Shown: piece after piece, positions 16,616 through 16,670 of the stretch
Layout: the number at the start of each line of letters is the position of its first letter
How positions within the stretch are numbered: position 1 is the first letter of the stretch
Source of the DNA: Elstera litoralis
GTDB lineage: Bacteria; Pseudomonadota; Alphaproteobacteria; Elsterales; Elsteraceae
NCBI RefSeq assembly: GCF_000963705.1
Contig: NZ_LAJY01000045.1
Location: 1-16,670 of the forward strand
Direction of reading: 5' to 3'
Length of the DNA: 16,670 bases
Position numbers and translations under genes: made by a program
Notes under the pieces: generated by a model
Database searches by the model: none
Told to the model about the DNA's origin: nothing
The model's input: only the letters and a program-made list of their open reading frames with translations

Positions 16616-16670
16616 TGCTGCGCTCTGCTTTGGTTCTGACGGGCCTGATGCTGGCCGCCGGGGGGGCGCT
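16615..16670 (+). CDS. Start of an exported protein, cut by the window end (possibly DUF2155)
   Basis: Only 18 codons are visible. They read as a signal-peptide-like start: MLRSAL followed by a hydrophobic run (VLTGLMLAAGGA). The ATG overlaps the mlaD stop (TGATG), and a GTG at 16612 directly before it is an alternative start. In alphaproteobacteria a DUF2155 protein commonly sits next to NDUFA12 and mlaD, so that is the expected identity. This is inferred from position only. Confidence 0.45.
   Translation, partial: MLRSALVLTGLMLAAGGA

Noticed and set aside
1..16670. tRNA, rRNA, CRISPR array, insertion sequence or prophage
   Set aside because: No tRNA-like cloverleaf, spaced repeat array, transposase or phage-type gene was recognised on either strand.

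Overview
The window looks like a piece of an alphaproteobacterial chromosome, most likely from a Rhodospirillales-type organism. The evidence is an ATP12-family F1-ATPase assembly chaperone, an NDUFA12-type complex I accessory protein next to an MlaD-type MCE protein, the high-GC genes, and the gene order degP-rarA-crcB-rluC-HAD-ATP12. These assignments come from recognising protein families by eye; no database search was run.

Layout. Positions 1-271 are an unusually AT-rich leader (27-32% GC in each of the first three 60-base blocks) in front of an orphan methyl-accepting chemotaxis protein (272-1987). A strong bidirectional terminator (2009-2036) separates it from a convergent NTF2/SnoaL-like gene (minus strand, 2040-2516). 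A divergent intergenic gap of 67 bp follows. Then comes a long plus-strand block of eight closely packed genes: degP-type periplasmic protease, a degenerate trypsin-fold lipoprotein, rarA, crcB, rluC-type pseudouridine synthase, a HAD phosphatase, an AsmA-family protein and ATP12 (2584-11262). It ends in a tail-to-tail overlap with a minus-strand pair, a GNAT acetyltransferase and an aspartoacylase/succinylglutamate-desuccinylase-type M14 enzyme. A phytase-like exported protein, with its own terminator, also lies on the minus strand. The last part is plus strand: a FemAB-like/DUF482 protein, NDUFA12, MlaD, and the first codons of a further exported protein cut by the window end.

How the genes fit together. 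Several products act at the cell envelope: DegP and the adjacent lipoprotein, AsmA, MlaD, the fluoride channel CrcB, and the exported phytase-like protein. RarA, RluC, HAD and ATP12 are housekeeping functions in one conserved, probably co-transcribed cluster. No RNA genes, insertion sequences, prophage or CRISPR arrays were seen.

The two points most worth a second look are these. (1) A lipoprotein with a trypsin/DegP-like fold sits between degP and rarA and has lost both the catalytic His and the nucleophilic Ser, so it looks like a pseudoprotease partnered with DegP. (2) Six single-base frame disruptions interrupt otherwise intact conserved genes: degP twice, crcB, asmA-like, femAB-like and the M14 gene. 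Five of them are an apparent extra base and can be placed in a homopolymer. That pattern points to sequencing or assembly indels rather than real gene decay, and the reconstructed proteins have normal lengths.
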